DNA of 64,000 nt from Bacteroidetes bacterium HGW-Bacteroidetes-16 (GTDB lineage: Bacteria > Bacteroidota > Bacteroidia > Bacteroidales > F082). Location of the stretch: the NCBI GenBank assembly GCA_002840975.1, contig PHDN01000012.1:1-64000 (forward strand), given 5' to 3'. Under the pieces are notes generated by a model. That model did not search any database, had not been told where the DNA came from, and saw only the letters and a list, made by a program, of their open reading frames with translations. The translations under genes were made by a program, and so were the position numbers. The first letter of the stretch is position 1; every line of letters starts with the position of its first letter. This document shows, piece after piece, positions 63,942 through 64,000 of the stretch.

Positions 63942-64000
63942 ATGCTAAAAGAACTTGTGCTGAAAAACCGAAGTTACAGGAAGTTTCATTTTGACAAAAA
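63942..64000 (+). CDS. Nitroreductase-family protein, 5' end only
   Basis: The first 19 codons, reading MLKELVLKNRSYRKF and on, match the N terminus of FMN-dependent nitroreductases, where the NRSxRxF segment binds the FMN phosphate. The gene is cut by the window edge, so length and activity cannot be assessed. It starts 11 bases after the glycosyltransferase stop. Confidence 0.65.
   Translation, partial: MLKELVLKNRSYRKFHFDK

Noticed and set aside
1-64000. tRNA, rRNA, CRISPR or prophage content
   Set aside because: I read the intergenic gaps by eye and saw no cloverleaf-like clusters, spaced repeats or phage/transposase proteins. A covariance-model search would be decisive.

Overview
The window looks like a chromosomal segment of a Bacteroidota bacterium, probably a Bacteroidales/Marinilabiliales-type anaerobe or facultative anaerobe. 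The evidence is: three proteins ending in type IX secretion (T9SS) C-terminal sorting domains; a CBS protein, Omp85, NadK, DUF6089, UppS, BamA, OmpH, OmpH envelope operon; a GlsA/GlsB glycine-lipid acyltransferase pair; DUF5777-type barrel; many lipoproteins; and several upstream sequences matching the Bacteroidota -7 element TAnnTTTG. I saw no tRNA, rRNA, CRISPR array, transposase or phage gene. Starts were re-chosen where the longest frame began at TTG or ran upstream of an obvious signal peptide.

Layout. 1-6.1 kb: small palindromic repeats, a hypothetical gene, and a two-gene operon encoding a DUF2062 glycosyltransferase and a very large fusion of an MMPL/RND exporter, PlsC acyltransferase and methyltransferase, of the type found in aryl-polyene/flexirubin clusters but without ketosynthase or ACP genes here. 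6.2-7.6 kb: AtoE-like short-chain fatty acid permease. 7.6-16.3 kb: a leftward catabolic block (FucP/NagP-like permease, glycosylasparaginase, GH20 hexosaminidase, a lipoprotein, GH2 beta-mannosidase) whose activities fit stepwise removal of the N-glycan core. 16.4-17.2 kb: ferredoxin-NADP reductase.

17.4-28.5 kb is the most striking region: six c-type cytochrome genes, together carrying 44 apparent c-heme motifs, plus one b-type cytochrome and one outer-membrane barrel, bracketed by two paralogous Crp/Fnr regulators. A perfect FNR-type box (TTGAT-N4-ATCAA) lies between the first regulator and the first cytochrome. The locus contains a split c/b quinol-oxidising module, a fused 19-heme/cytochrome b protein resembling CbcL in architecture, an ImcH-like NapC/NirT heptaheme protein, lipoprotein cytochromes (one on a collagen-like stalk) and a barrel. 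I infer an anaerobic electron-export or periplasmic respiratory system.

28.7-37.1 kb: MutS2, two thioredoxins, MmcQ/YjbR, an acyl-CoA carboxyltransferase with its biotin carrier, a nested palindrome, EngB, and GlsB/GlsA. 37.2-46 kb: the envelope operon. 46-54 kb: RsgA, a PrsW-like membrane protein, DprA, a GT28-like glycosyltransferase, DUF454, a hemerythrin/LuxR pair, a T9SS cargo and a membrane protein. 54-64 kb: release factor 3, tandem Asp-box T9SS paralogues, an LptF/G permease, two GT4 glycosyltransferases, and the start of a nitroreductase cut by the window edge.
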